DNA of 64,000 bases from Dehalococcoidia bacterium (GTDB lineage Bacteria; Chloroflexota; Dehalococcoidia; Lucifugimonadales; JAGWBF01): NCBI GenBank assembly GCA_021295955.1, contig JAGWBJ010000014.1, positions 38,829 to 102,828 on the forward strand, given 5' to 3'. Positions within the stretch are counted from its first letter, which is position 1, and each line of letters begins with the position of its first letter. Below the pieces are notes generated by a model. The model made no database searches, was not told the DNA's origin, and saw nothing but the letters and a program-made list of their open reading frames with translations. Below, piece by piece: positions 1 through 8,505 of the stretch. Both the position numbers and the translations under genes were made by a program.

Positions 1-1
1 G

Positions 2-67
2 GCCCCGGCCGACTTCCTGAAGTGGTCCACCGAAAGCGTAAACACCCTGGTGATGGCCACCAAGTAG
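2..67 (+). CDS. C-terminal end of a truncated upstream gene
   Basis: An open frame enters from the left edge and stops with TAG at 65-67. It encodes about 21 residues ending in VNTLVMATK. The frame uses GC-rich codons like its neighbours and lies 56 bases before the next start on the same strand, so it may belong to the same operon. Too little remains to name a family. Confidence 0.45.
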   Translation, partial: APADFLKWSTESVNTLVMATK

Positions 68-123
68 GGATGCCGTAGCCGGTACCTGGAAACATCCCCG
101 GAGCACCGCTTGAGGGAGGCGAC

Positions 124-507
124 ATGGCGAAGATTCTCTCGATTTCCGAGAGGGCGTACCACGGGACCATAGAGGAGCAGGACGACACCATCATCTGGAT
201 GACCCACATCCTGAAGAACGGCGGGGCCGACATCTCCCTGCTGCTGCGGGGCAACGCCGTAAACTACACGGTCCGCGGCCAGGACGCCGGCGGGCTCAGC
301 TTCGGCGGCGAGAAGATGGAGGTGGGGCCTCAGATCGACAGGGACATCGCGGAGATCATAAAGGCCGGTGTGCCAACCTACGCCGTCCGCGAAGACCTGG
401 ACGACCGGGGCATCCAGGAGGGGGAGATCGCCCAGGGAGTCCGGCTTGTGAGCCGCAAAGAGGTGGCCGACCTGTATGACTCCCACGACGCCATCTGGCA
501 CTGGTAG
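124..507 (+). CDS. DsrE/DsrF-like small protein lacking cysteine
   Basis: This 127-residue protein opens with a beta strand (MAKILSI) and then reads as alternating strands and helices. Segments such as MTHILKNGGADISLLLRGNAV and IIKAGVPTYAVREDLDDRGI resemble the DsrE/DsrF/YchN fold. Family members that relay sulfur use a conserved cysteine, but this protein has none, so sulfur-carrier activity is unlikely. A GAGGGAGG ribosome site lies just upstream of the ATG. It precedes the CoxL-type gene by 87 bases on the same strand, so it may be an accessory of that cluster. The fold assignment is moderate and the function is unknown. Confidence 0.6.
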   Translation: MAKILSISERAYHGTIEEQDDTIIWMTHILKNGGADISLLLRGNAVNYTVRGQDAGGLSFGGEKMEVGPQIDRDIAEIIKAGVPTYAVREDLDDRGIQEGEIAQGVRLVSRKEVADLYDSHDAIWHW

Positions 508-594
508 GACCCCCGTCCCCCCGCCCTCACAACCGGCCGGCCGCGGAACCCCCGGGGCCGGCCACACTCAGCCGTCCACACTCAGGAGGTTACG

Positions 595-2917
595 ATGACC
601 AGCGCTCCCGTCAGCTCCAGCATCAAGCGCCGTGAGGACCCCAAGCTCATAACCCGACATCAAGCTGTTCGGCATGCTGCACGCGGCGATGGTCCGAAGC
701 CCCCACGGCCATGCCAGGATCAAGGGCATAGACGCCTCCCGGGCCAGGAGCCATCCGGGCGTGGTGGCCGTCTACACCAACACGGACCTGAAGGACGAGC
801 TGGGCGCGCTGATCGTGGCGTGGCTCCTGCCGGACATCAAGCAGACCTCCCGTCCGCCCATGGCCTACGACAACGTCCGGTTCGTGGGCGAGCCGGTGGC
901 CGTCGTGGTGGCCTCCGACCCCGGCACCGCCGTGGACGCGGCCGCGCTGGTGGACGTGACCTACGAGCCCCTGCCGGCGGTGGTGGACGCCGAGGCGACC
1001 ACCAAGAGCGGCGCCCCACAGCTCCACCAGGAGGCCCCCAACAACGTCGCCTGGGAGTGGGAGGTCGCCGGAGGGGACATCGACGAGGCGGCCAACCAGG
1101 CGGAGGTGGTGGTAAGCCAGAGGATCATCAACCAGCGCCTGATCCCCAACGCCATGGAGACCCGCGGCGCGGTGGTCGACTACAACCCGGGCAGCAACCA
1201 GCTGACCCTGTGGACGTCGACGCAGGTGCCCCACTTCGTCCGGCTGGCCCTGTCCATAGCCACGGGCCATCCCGAGCACCAGCTCAGGGTGGTGGCGCCG
1301 GAGGTGGGCGGGGGCTTCGGCAGCAAGATATGCCCCTACGTCGAGGAGATCATCGTGGCCGTGGCGGCCAAGCGGCTGGGGCGGCCCATCAAGTGGACCG
1401 AGACCCGCCAGGAGAACTACGTGGCCACCAACCACGGACGGGACCACGTCCAGGACGTGGAGATAATGGGCAACCGGGACGGGACCATCACCGGCATCCG
1501 GTGTACCGTCTACGCCAACATGGGCGCCCACCTCTCCTTCCTGGCCCCCCTCATCCCGAGCTACCTGTTCGGGCTGATGCTGGTCGGCCCGTACCAGACG
1601 CCCAACATATCGGGCAAGGTGTACGGCACCTTCACCAACACGACCCCCGTGGACGCCTACCGGGGCGCGGGCCGGCCCGAGGCCACCTTCGTCGTCGAGC
1701 GCATGGTGGACCTGTTCGCCGGGGAGATAGGCATGGACCCGGTGGAGGTCCGCCGCAAGAACCTGGTGGCGCCCTTCTCCGAGGGACACACCGTCGCCAC
1801 CGGCGTCGCCTACGACAGCGGCAACTACGAAGCGGCCTTCGACCGCGCCCTGGAGATGGTCGGTTACCAAGCGTTCCGGAAGGAGCAGGAGGAGGCCCGC
1901 AAGCAGGGCCGGCATCTGGGCATCGGCCTCTGCACCTACGTGGAGATCTGCGGGGCGGCCCCTTCGGCCATCGCCACCGCCCTGGGCGCCCAGGCGGGCC
2001 TCTGGGAGAGCGCCCTGGTGAGGGTGCACCCCACCGGCAAGGTCAGCATCTACACCGGCGCCTCCTCCCACGGGCAGGGCCACGAGACCACGTTTGCCCA
2101 GCTCGCCTCCTCGGAGCTGGGAATCCCCATGGAGGACGTGGACATAGTCCACGGCGACACGGCGCAGGTCCAGTTCGGCGCGGGCACCTACGGCAGCAGA
2201 AGCGCCGCCGTCGGGGGCACGGCCATACACCTGGGAGTGGACAAGATCAAGGACAAGGCCAAGCGGCTGGCCGCCCACCTCCTGGAGGCGGCCGAGGCGG
2301 ACATGGTCTACGAAGACGGCAAGATCTTCGTCCGGGGCGCGCCGGACAACGCCAAGACCTTCGGAGAGGTGGCCCTAGCATCCTACCTGGCCAGCAGCCT
2401 TCCCGAGGGCATGGAGCCGGGCCTGGAAGCCACCAGCTTCTTCGACCCGCCCAACTTCACCTGGCCCTTCGGCACCCACGCGGCGGTGGTGGAGGTGGAC
2501 GGGGACACCGGCGACGTCAAGCTCCTCCGCTACGTCGCCGTGGACGACGTGGGGAACGTGATCAACCCGATGATAGTCGACGGCATGGTCCACGGCGGGA
2601 TCGCCCAGGGTGTCGGCCAGGCCCTCCAGGAGGAGGCCGTGTACGACGACCAGGGCCAGCTCCTGACGGGGACGATGATGGACTACGCCGTGCCCTCCGC
2701 CGACGTGCTGCCGTCCTACGAGGTGGACCGCACCGTGACGCCCTCTCCGACCAACCCCCTCGGCATCAAGGGAGCGGGGGAGACGGGCACGATCGCCGCC
2801 TCCGGCGCCTTCGTGAACGCGGTGATGGACGCCCTCGCGCCCCTGGGCGTGAAGCACGTCGACATGCCCCTCAAGCCCGAGCGGGTCTGGCGGGCCATGC
2901 AGTCGGCGAGAGGCTAG
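595..2917 (+). CDS. Form II CoxL-type molybdopterin-binding subunit, frameshifted near the start
   Basis: This is the large catalytic subunit of a xanthine dehydrogenase/aerobic CO dehydrogenase-family molybdenum hydroxylase. An AGGAGG site precedes the ATG at 595, and that frame encodes the usual family opening (SSIKRREDPKLIT). The frame then breaks near 655: from DIKLFGMLHAAM onward the homologous protein continues in another frame (first ATG 674) for about 750 residues to 2917. Visible landmarks are GGGFGSK, AYRGAGR at 1655-1675 and the catalytic Glu in IKGAGETGT (2780-2782). AYRGAGR is the form II signature; proven CO dehydrogenases (form I) carry AYxCSFR, so the substrate may not be CO. 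It abuts a MoxR ATPase and a VWA gene, as in cox operons, but no coxM or coxS is visible here. It may be a pseudogene or contain an assembly error. Confidence 0.85.
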
Positions 2918-3814
2918 ATGGCCAGCGACCCCGCGACCCCCTTTGCCTCCGTGCAGGATGTACTGGAGGGGCTGGAGAGGGAGCAGTACATAGCCGACGC
3001 GTCCATCGCAACGTCGGTGTACTTGGCGGCGGCCCTGCAGCGCCCCCTTCTCATCGAGGGCCGCGCCGGCGTGGGCAAGACCGAGGTCGCCAACGTCCTC
3101 TCCCGGCTGCTGGACACCAACCTCATCCGGCTCCAGTGCTACGAGGGCCTGGACGTCAACACCGCCCTCTACGAGTGGAACTACCCCAAGCAGCTCCTGT
3201 GGATAAAGCTGGAGGAGGGCTCCAGCCGCAGCGTCCGCGAGCGGGAGCAGGAGATATTCAGCGAGGAGTTCCTCCTCCAGCGCCCCCTCCTGGCCGCGCT
3301 GACCCAGGAGGAGCGGGCGCCGGTGCTCCTCATCGACGAGGTAGACCGGGCCGACGAGGAGTTCGAGGCCTTCCTGCTGGAGGTCCTGTCCGAGTTCCAG
3401 GTCACCATACCCGAGATCGGCACGGTAAGGGCACGCAGGGTGCCCGCGGTGGTCCTCACCTCAAACCGCTCCCGGGACCTGTCCGACGCCCTGAGGCGCC
3501 GCTGCCTGTACCTGTGGGTGGACTATCCGTCCTTCGAGAAGGAGCTCCGCATCGTCACCTCCAGGGTCCCGGGCATCTCCGACTCCCTGGCGCGCCGCAT
3601 CTGCACCTTCATGCAGGAGGTGCGAAGCCTGGGCCTGGAGAAGACCCCGGGTATCTCGGAGACGCTGGACTGGGCCTCGGCCGTCGTCATGCTGCACCGG
3701 GACCGCCTGGACCGGGAGACGGTGGAGCAGACCCTCGGCTGCCTGGTCAAGGACGCCGACGACCTGCGCCAGCTCCGGGAATCCCCCCTGGAGGAGATGC
3801 TGGCCCGGGCCTGA
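2918..3814 (+). CDS. MoxR-family AAA ATPase, CoxD-like
   Basis: This 298-residue AAA+ ATPase has Walker A GRAGVGKT at residues 48-55, Walker B LLIDEVDR near 140 and sensor-1 LTSNRSRDL. In cox clusters the CoxD/MoxR ATPase works with the VWA protein CoxE to mature the copper-sulfur-molybdenum site of the hydroxylase. Here the ATG follows the stop of the CoxL-type gene without a gap (TAG then ATG), and the VWA gene begins 39 bases downstream. This gives the usual ATPase/VWA chaperone pair. The start is well fixed by the abutment. Confidence 0.9.
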   Translation: MASDPATPFASVQDVLEGLEREQYIADASIATSVYLAAALQRPLLIEGRAGVGKTEVANVLSRLLDTNLIRLQCYEGLDVNTALYEWNYPKQLLWIKLEEGSSRSVREREQEIFSEEFLLQRPLLAALTQEERAPVLLIDEVDRADEEFEAFLLEVLSEFQVTIPEIGTVRARRVPAVVLTSNRSRDLSDALRRRCLYLWVDYPSFEKELRIVTSRVPGISDSLARRICTFMQEVRSLGLEKTPGISETLDWASAVVMLHRDRLDRETVEQTLGCLVKDADDLRQLRESPLEEMLARA

Positions 3815-3853
3815 GCCCCCCCTTGGATATGGCAGGCTGAAGGGACACAAGCC

Positions 3854-4999
3854 GTGACGGCCCAAGAGGGACTCAACCCCCCCTCGGACCTGGTCTCCCA
3901 CACCGTGCGCTTCTGCCGGGCCCTCAGGGACCGGGGCCTCCTGGTAAGCGCCGGCGAGACGGCCGCGGCCCTCCGTGGCCTGGCCCTGGTGGACGTCATG
4001 GACCGGCAACAGGTCTACTGGGGCCTGCGCGCCCTGCTGGTCTCCCGGCCCCACGAGGTGCCCGCCTTCGACGAGTGCTTCCACACCTTCTGGACCCTCC
4101 GGACCCCTGGGGCCCGTCCGGGCATGGGTACTCCCGCCCCCGCCAGAGGCGGGCCCATGGTCCCCACGAGGTACAGGCTTGGCGCCGGAGACGGCTCCCA
4201 GGCCGGCCGGGACGGTCCCGCGGTGGGCATAGTCCGAACCGGGGCCAGCCCCCGGGAGGTGTCCGGCCGGCCCGACCTGACCGTGTTCCGCAGGGACGGG
4301 CTGGCCGAGGTCTTCCACCTGGCGGCCCGCCTGGTCCGGGCCCTCCCGTCGAGGCCGGGCCGGCGCCGGAAGCCCCACCGCAGGAAGGGGACACCGGACC
4401 TGCGGAGGGCCATCCGCATGAGCCTCCATCAGGGCGGAGACCTCATCGACGTCCCCAGGCGGCGGCGGGCGCCCAGGGTGCCCCGGCTACTCGTCCTGCT
4501 GGACGGCAGCGGCTCCATGGAGCGTTACGCCAACCTGCTGCTCCAGCTCGTTTACGCCCTGGGGCAGCGGGCGGGCCGCATCGAGACCTTCGTCTTCACC
4601 ACCTCCCTCACCCGCGTCACCCGCCAGCTCAGGGCCCCATCCTTCGGAGAGGCCATGGTCAGGGTCGGCGAGCAGGCGCCCCACTGGTCGGGAGGCACCC
4701 GCATCGGAGAGTGCCTGGCCACCCTGACCCGGCGCCACCCCCACCTGCTGGACCGAAGCACCTCGGTGGTGCTGCTGAGCGACGGCTGGGAGACGGGGAG
4801 GCCGGAGGTGCTGGCCGAGGAGCTAGGCAGGATAAGGCGCAGGGTGCGCAGGCTGGTCTGGCTAAACCCCCTTATGGGCACCCCCGGCTACGAGCCCCTT
4901 ACCGTGGGCCTCCAGGCGGCCCGCCCCCACGTGGACGTCTTCGCCTCGGCCATGGACCTGGACCACCTGAAGCGGCTGCCCGGGGCCCTGCGCGCCTGA
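3854..4999 (+). CDS. VWA-domain protein, CoxE-like
   Basis: This 381-residue protein ends in a von Willebrand A domain. Its MIDAS motif LLDGSGSME (DxSxS) is near residues 215-223, followed by SGGTRIGECL and LLSDGWETG. The N-terminal helical region (PPSDLVSHTVRFCRALRDRGLLVS) is typical of CoxE. The family partners a MoxR ATPase in maturing molybdenum hydroxylases and other metalloenzymes. The start is a GTG preceded by GAAGGGA. It is the last gene of the cluster before the tandem repeat array. A basic, proline-rich linker (SRPGRRRKPHRRKG) separates the two halves. Confidence 0.88.
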   Translation: MTAQEGLNPPSDLVSHTVRFCRALRDRGLLVSAGETAAALRGLALVDVMDRQQVYWGLRALLVSRPHEVPAFDECFHTFWTLRTPGARPGMGTPAPARGGPMVPTRYRLGAGDGSQAGRDGPAVGIVRTGASPREVSGRPDLTVFRRDGLAEVFHLAARLVRALPSRPGRRRKPHRRKGTPDLRRAIRMSLHQGGDLIDVPRRRRAPRVPRLLVLLDGSGSMERYANLLLQLVYALGQRAGRIETFVFTTSLTRVTRQLRAPSFGEAMVRVGEQAPHWSGGTRIGECLATLTRRHPHLLDRSTSVVLLSDGWETGRPEVLAEELGRIRRRVRRLVWLNPLMGTPGYEPLTVGLQAARPHVDVFASAMDLDHLKRLPGALRA

Positions 5000-5055
5000 G
5001 CCAGGGTGGAGGCCGGCTTGCGGTTGTGAACCCCTCCGGCGGTCGGTATACTATC

Positions 5056-5191
5056 AGCAACCCGGCAGCAACCCGGCAGCAACCCGGCAGCAACCCGGCA
5101 GCAACCCGGCAGCAACCCGGGCAGCAACCCGGGCAGCAACCCGGGCAGCAACCCGGCAGCAAGCTGGCAGCAACCTGGCAGCAACCCGGGC
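5056..5191. repeat. Tandem 11/12-bp repeat array (AGCAACCCGGC)
   Basis: About twelve uninterrupted copies of AGCAACCCGGC fill the gap between the VWA gene and the aminotransferase. Copies 1-5 are 11 bp (5056-5110), copies 6-8 carry an extra G and are 12 bp (5111-5146), then 11-bp copies return, two with substitutions (AGCAAGCTGGC, AGCAACCTGGC), then a last 12-bp copy. A TATACT box lies just upstream at 5048-5053, so the array may be transcribed as the leader of the aminotransferase. The uneven unit length breaks any reading frame, so it is not coding. Confidence 0.95.
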
Positions 5192-5256
5192 AGCAGCCCC
5201 AGCGGCAGCCCCCCGCGCCGCCGGGGCCGGGACCAGCAAGATCGAGGAGGTGACCC

Positions 5257-6600
5257 ATGGCAGAGACGATTGCCGCGGCCTATGCGCGCAGGAACCCCAG
5301 GTCGGCCGAGCTGGCCCCCAAGTTCAAGGAGTTCTTCCCCTCGGGCGGGGCGGGCCACGACGGCTACACGGGCTTCCCCTTCCCCCTGACCATCGCCAGG
5401 GGCCTGGGCCCGCGCAAGTGGGACGTGGACGGCAACGAGTACATCGACTTTCACATGGGGTCGGCCTCCCTCCTCCTCGGCCATGCCCACCCCCAGGTGG
5501 TGGAAGCCCTGGTCAACGCGGCCCCGGGAGGCTCCCACTACGGCGCCCCCGTGGAAGCGGCCCTGGAGTGGGGGGAGAAGGTGCATGACCTGATCCCCTG
5601 CGCCGACAAGATCCGGTTCGTCGCGTCGGGGGGCGAGGCCACCATGTACGCCATGCGGGTGGCCCGGGCCCACACCGGCAAGAACAAGATCGTCCGCTGG
5701 CAGTCCCACTACCACGGCGCCCACGACTACGCCATGCCCGGGAACCTGGCCCCGTGGGACGTGCCCGCGTCCGCCGGCGTGCCCAGGGGCGCCATCGAGT
5801 CCGTGATCGTGCTGCCCCCCGACCTGAACGCCCTGGAACGCGTCCTGGCCACGGACAACGACGTGGCCGGCGTCATCACCGAAGGCTCCGGGGCCTCCTA
5901 CGGAACCGTGCCCCTTCCCGAGGGGTTCCTGGAGGGTGTCCGGAAGCTGACCCGCCAGTACGGGGTGGTCATGATCCTGGACGAGGTGATCACCGGGTTC
6001 CGCTGGAGCCCCGGCGGCCTGCAGGGCAAGTTCGGCCTGGAACCCGACGTATGCACCCTGGCGAAGATACTCACCGGCGGCCTGCCCGGCGGCGCCGTGG
6101 CCGGCAGGGAAGAGTTCATGCAGGTGATGAACCAGACCGGGGACGCCCATCACGACCGGCACCAGAGGCTTCAGCACGGGGGCACCTTCAACGCCAACCC
6201 CTACTGTGCCGCCACGGGCAACGCCGCCCTGAGCATAGTCGCCACCGGCGAGATGCAGAATAACGCCGATAGGGCGGCGGACCGGTTGCGCCGGGGAATG
6301 CGGGAGGCGGTGGACCGGTACGAGGTGGAGGCCTGCGTCTACGGCGAGTCCTCCACCTTCCACATCTACTTCGGCGCCCGGTCCCTGGAGGGCCTTGACG
6401 CCAACCAGCTAAAGGCCATCCCGCCGGAGATAGCCAACAACTTCCGTCAGGCGCTGCAGGTACGCGGTATGGACATCATGTCCCGCACCAGCGGCGTCAC
6501 CTCGGGCACACACACGGACGAGGACATCGACCGGGCCCTGGAGGCCTTCGACGGCGCCATCAAGGCCATGATGGACGAGGGCCTCGTTCGCCATAGCTAG
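5257..6600 (+). CDS. Class III aminotransferase, glutamate-1-semialdehyde aminomutase-like
   Basis: This 447-residue PLP enzyme of fold type I has GLGPRKWDVDGNEYIDFHMG near the N-terminus, SGGEATMYAMRVAR for phosphate binding, ILDEVITGFR with the cofactor Asp, and the Schiff-base Lys270 in LAKILTGGLPGG. These resemble glutamate-1-semialdehyde 2,1-aminomutase (HemL). The family also contains catabolic omega- and beta-amino acid aminotransferases, and no other haem gene is nearby, so I do not assign hemL. A GGAGGTGA site precedes the ATG at 5257. The repeat array upstream may sit in its leader. Confidence 0.85.
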   Translation: MAETIAAAYARRNPRSAELAPKFKEFFPSGGAGHDGYTGFPFPLTIARGLGPRKWDVDGNEYIDFHMGSASLLLGHAHPQVVEALVNAAPGGSHYGAPVEAALEWGEKVHDLIPCADKIRFVASGGEATMYAMRVARAHTGKNKIVRWQSHYHGAHDYAMPGNLAPWDVPASAGVPRGAIESVIVLPPDLNALERVLATDNDVAGVITEGSGASYGTVPLPEGFLEGVRKLTRQYGVVMILDEVITGFRWSPGGLQGKFGLEPDVCTLAKILTGGLPGGAVAGREEFMQVMNQTGDAHHDRHQRLQHGGTFNANPYCAATGNAALSIVATGEMQNNADRAADRLRRGMREAVDRYEVEACVYGESSTFHIYFGARSLEGLDANQLKAIPPEIANNFRQALQVRGMDIMSRTSGVTSGTHTDEDIDRALEAFDGAIKAMMDEGLVRHS

Positions 6601-6639
6601 AGCCCCCAGCCGGCAAGACGCGGCGGCCCCCCACCCCTG

Positions 6640-6870
6640 GATTCCGGCCTTCGCCGGAAAGACGGCTGGGAGGGGGCCGAAGCGCTCCCTCCGTCACTCA
6701 CGCGGAAGCGGGAGTCCAAGGCCAAGTAATGGATTCCCGCCTGCGCGGGAATGACGATGGGGTTCCAAGGCCAAATAGCGGATTCCCGCCTGCGCGGGAA
6801 TGACGTCCCGACCGTCGACGACGACTCCCACGAAGCCAGTGGATTCCCGCGTGCGCGGGAATGGCGATGG
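6640..6870. repeat. Cluster of GGAATGACG palindromic repeats
   Basis: Between two convergent genes lie several copies of an imperfect palindrome of the type GGATTCCCGCnTGCGCGGGAAT, at about 6731, 6780 and 6841. A related copy based on GGATTCCGGCCTTCGCCGGAA lies near 6642. Two copies belong to a 49-bp direct repeat starting with TCCAAGGCCAA (6715 and 6764). The same family recurs elsewhere in this window. Each copy could form a GC-rich hairpin and may act as a bidirectional transcription end. Confidence 0.9.
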
Positions 6871-6886
6871 GAAGTGCAGCCGCTTG

Positions 6887-8401
6887 CTACAGACTCTCCC
6901 AGTCGGCCTGCTGCTCGAAGGCGTGGGCCGCCCGGAACACCGTACCGTCGTCGAAGCGCTTGCCGACCAGCATCAGCCCCACGGGCAGGCCGTCGACCTT
7001 GCCGCAGGGGACGGAGATGGCCGGGTGGCCCGTCATGTCGAAGGGCGCCGTGTTGTTCAGCATGTCCCAGCCGTGGGTGAGGAGCCCGACGATGTCGAGA
7101 TCCGGCTCGTAGGCGTGGGCCGTCATCGGCGTCGTGGGCATGGCCAGGACGTCCACCTGCTCCAGCAGGCGGTCGTAGCTGGCGCGGAGCCAGGGACGCA
7201 GGTTCTGGGCCTTGGCGTACATGCTGCCGTGGTACCTCTCGGCCATGTAGCTGCCGATGAGCAGGACCATCTTGACCGTCGGCGGGAAGTCGTCGGCCTG
7301 GGCCCGGCGGGACTTGCCCAGCGTCTGGACCAAGCTGGAGTTGTACAGTCCCTGCCAGTGGTACCCCATCCCGTTGGTCCGCAGGTAGGCGGTGGCGCCC
7401 TCGGGCACCAGGCCCCAGACGATGCCCCGGGCCTCCAGGTGGGCCGGGTTGGACACCTCGGAGACCTGGGCGCCGGCCTGTCCCAGCACCTCCAGCGCCT
7501 TGCGGACGCACTGGTCCACCGCGGGGTCCGACTCCTTTAGGCCGAACCCCTCCTTGACGACGCCGACCCGGAGGCCCGCGCCGCCGAGGGCCATCATCTC
7601 GGTGTAAGGCTGGACCGTCACCTCCCTCTGGCGCGGGTCCAACGGGTCCTTGCCCGCTATCACCTCCATGGTCAGGGCCGAGTCGGCCACCGTCCGGGAC
7701 ATGGGGCCCGCGTGGTCGAAGGTGCCGTCGATCCCCGCGATGCCCGTGTACGGCACCAGGCCGTGGGTCGGCTTGTGCCCCACCACGCCGCACCACGAGG
7801 CGGGGATGCGGATCGAGCCGCCCTGGTCCCCGCCGATGGTGATGTCTATGTCGTCGTAGTACAACGCTGCCCCCGAGCCCCCCGAGGAGCCGCCCGCCAG
7901 GTGGTCGGTGTCGTGGGGGTTGCGGGTGGGCCCGTGGGCGCTGGTGTCGCCGGCGCCGGAGAAGGCGAAGTTGTCCAGGTTCAGGGTGGCGACGATCTCG
8001 GCCCCGGCGTCCAGCAGCCACGTTACGATGGTGGCGTCGGTGTCGGCCGTATAACCCTCCAGCACCAGCGACGCGCAGGTCATGGGCATGCCCGCTACGC
8101 AGATGTTGTTCTTCAGACCGAACCTCTTGCCGGCCAGCTTCCCCGAGGCCGCTCCCTTGAGGACGCACCTCCGGACGATGGCATTGAAGGGGTCGTCGGA
8201 CCTGGACGGCTTGTACCCGGCGTCCCGGTCCCGGTACTTGAGGGGCGTCGGCGGCAGCGGGATCCTTTCCAGCACCTCGTAGTCGGCGAACAGCCTGGGC
8301 AGCAGGTCCTGGAACTGCTCCAGCTCGTCGTCGCTCAGCTCGAAGTGATTCTCCTCCGCCAACCTCAACAGGTCCTCTTCGGTGGGAATACGGAAGGGCA
8401 T
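6887..8401 (-). CDS. Amidase signature-family hydrolase
   Basis: This 504-residue serine amidase carries the Ser-cisSer-Lys triad: Lys97 in GKRFGLKNN, GGSSGGSGAA at residues 170-179 and the nucleophile Ser196 in GGDQGGSIRIP. The family hydrolyses amide bonds of small molecules; the substrate cannot be read from sequence. AAGGAGGTG lies just upstream of the ATG. It is the most distal gene of the leftward Asp23/AmaP run, separated from the thiolase by about 100 bases, so it could share that transcript or have its own promoter. Length is normal for the family and the gene looks intact. Confidence 0.9.
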   Translation of the reverse strand: MPFRIPTEEDLLRLAEENHFELSDDELEQFQDLLPRLFADYEVLERIPLPPTPLKYRDRDAGYKPSRSDDPFNAIVRRCVLKGAASGKLAGKRFGLKNNICVAGMPMTCASLVLEGYTADTDATIVTWLLDAGAEIVATLNLDNFAFSGAGDTSAHGPTRNPHDTDHLAGGSSGGSGAALYYDDIDITIGGDQGGSIRIPASWCGVVGHKPTHGLVPYTGIAGIDGTFDHAGPMSRTVADSALTMEVIAGKDPLDPRQREVTVQPYTEMMALGGAGLRVGVVKEGFGLKESDPAVDQCVRKALEVLGQAGAQVSEVSNPAHLEARGIVWGLVPEGATAYLRTNGMGYHWQGLYNSSLVQTLGKSRRAQADDFPPTVKMVLLIGSYMAERYHGSMYAKAQNLRPWLRASYDRLLEQVDVLAMPTTPMTAHAYEPDLDIVGLLTHGWDMLNNTAPFDMTGHPAISVPCGKVDGLPVGLMLVGKRFDDGTVFRAAHAFEQQADWESL

Positions 8402-8505
8402 GGCCCCACCTCCTTAGCGCGTATGGGGAGCTTCTGTCGGCCGCCGGGGCCCGGACAGGTACGGTGACCGTCTTCGCGGCGCCCCGGCCTCGATGAGTGA
8501 CGACC

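Noticed and set aside
595..3840. A 1081-codon open frame starting at the coxL ribosome site
   Set aside because: After codon 20 it is an Arg/Gly/Pro-rich shadow of the true coding frame caused by high GC; the homologous protein is in another frame from about 656.
5056..5191. CRISPR array
   Set aside because: Units are contiguous 11-12 bp with no unique spacers, and there are no cas genes.
5054..5239. Cys/Gly-rich reading of the tandem array on the minus strand
   Set aside because: Unit length switches between 11 and 12 bases, so any frame is scrambled; there is no ribosome site and no conserved protein.
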